DNA of 6,163 bases from an uncultured Collinsella sp. (GTDB taxonomy: Bacteria; Actinomycetota; Coriobacteriia; Coriobacteriales; Coriobacteriaceae). Each line of letters opens with the position of its first letter. Within the stretch, counting starts at the first letter, position 1. Made by a program: the position numbers and the translations under genes. Below, piece by piece: positions 5,894-6,163 of this stretch. The notes beneath the pieces are model-generated. The model was not told where the DNA came from, ran no database searches, and saw only the letters and a program-made list of their open reading frames with translations. The stretch covers positions 1 through 6,163 of the forward strand of contig CAJKEF010000069.1 in NCBI GenBank assembly GCA_905198825.1, given 5' to 3'.

Positions 5894-6163
5894 TGTGGGA
5901 AGCCGATGACTCTCAGGACCTGTGGGCGACGCCCGGCAACTCGCCGGCGGCATCCATGGCGCACGGCGAGCGCATGGTGGGCTCGGAGCTGACGGCCGAG
6001 GACCTCGATGTCGACCGCACTTTGCGCCCCCAGCGCCTGGACGACTACTGTGGCCAGGAGCACATCAAGCAGAGCCTGCGCGTGTTGATCGAAGCGGCAC
6101 AGAGCCGTGGCGAGACGCTCGACCACGTGATCTTCTCGGGTCCTCCGGGTCTGGGCAAGACCA
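5893..6163 (+). CDS. ruvB: RuvB branch migration ATPase, 3'-truncated by window edge
   Basis: RuvB is the AAA+ hexameric motor that pulls DNA through the RuvA-junction complex. Only the first 90 codons are present. The typical RuvB entry RTLRPQRLDDYCGQEHIKQSL (42-62) is followed by LDHVIFSGPPGLGKT, with Walker A at 83-90 (K89). The ATG at 5893 overlaps the ruvA stop as TGATG, the same arrangement as ruvC/ruvA. There is no strong Shine-Dalgarno sequence, so coupling to ruvA is likely. From this start the protein carries about 20 more N-terminal residues before the conserved core than E. coli RuvB. These are acidic/Trp-containing (MWEADDSQDLW) and unlike the family. The in-frame ATG at 5956 (residue 22) is an alternative start. 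Walker B, sensors and the winged-helix domain lie beyond the window. Confidence 0.95.
   Translation, partial: MWEADDSQDLWATPGNSPAASMAHGERMVGSELTAEDLDVDRTLRPQRLDDYCGQEHIKQSLRVLIEAAQSRGETLDHVIFSGPPGLGKT

Noticed and set aside
1..6163. CRISPR array, tRNA/rRNA, insertion sequence or phage att site
   Set aside because: No spaced direct repeats, RNA-gene signatures, transposase or terminal inverted repeats were seen; the window is densely filled with chromosomal-type genes.

Overview
The window comes from a high-GC, Gram-positive-type bacterium. An anaerobic actinobacterium of the Coriobacteriia (Collinsella or a close relative) fits best. The evidence is strong GC bias at third codon positions, a superoxide reductase typical of anaerobes, a ruvC-ruvA-ruvB operon with a Cheo-type (GAAC-N4-GTTC) SOS box, and a TTG start. 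The genus is an inference from sequence style; no search was possible. All six genes lie on the + strand.

Layout. Positions 1-1985 hold the C-terminal two thirds of a bacterial SWI2/SNF2 helicase whose start lies upstream of the window. After an imperfect hairpin comes a 120-residue superoxide reductase (2149-2511). It keeps the full catalytic iron-site ligand set, but the metal cysteines of its N-terminal domain are largely gone. A terminator-like hairpin separates it from a 661-residue protein (2629-4614) that has the end-to-end architecture of glutamine-dependent NAD+ synthase (nitrilase-type amidase plus PP-loop synthetase). By eye it lacks the nitrilase catalytic residues and the ATP-binding PP-loop signature, and it carries an extra C-terminal tail of about 110 residues. 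Another hairpin follows directly after its stop codon. A compact regulatory region (extended -10 next to a LexA-type box) then precedes the Holliday-junction operon: ruvC (4752-5273), ruvA (5273-5893) and the first 90 codons of ruvB (5893 to the window end). These three are joined by two identical TGATG stop/start overlaps.

How the genes relate. RuvA binds the four-way junction, RuvB drives branch migration with ATP, and RuvC cuts the junction. The operator in front of ruvC suggests that the set is induced by DNA damage. The helicase, the superoxide reductase and the NAD-synthase-like gene each look like separate transcription units, and no shared pathway is evident from the sequence.

The most unusual item is the NAD-synthase-like protein. 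It is an intact, full-length gene with neighbour-like codon use, yet both of its expected active sites look dismantled. This suggests a conserved pseudoenzyme, not an ordinary NadE and not a decaying pseudogene.
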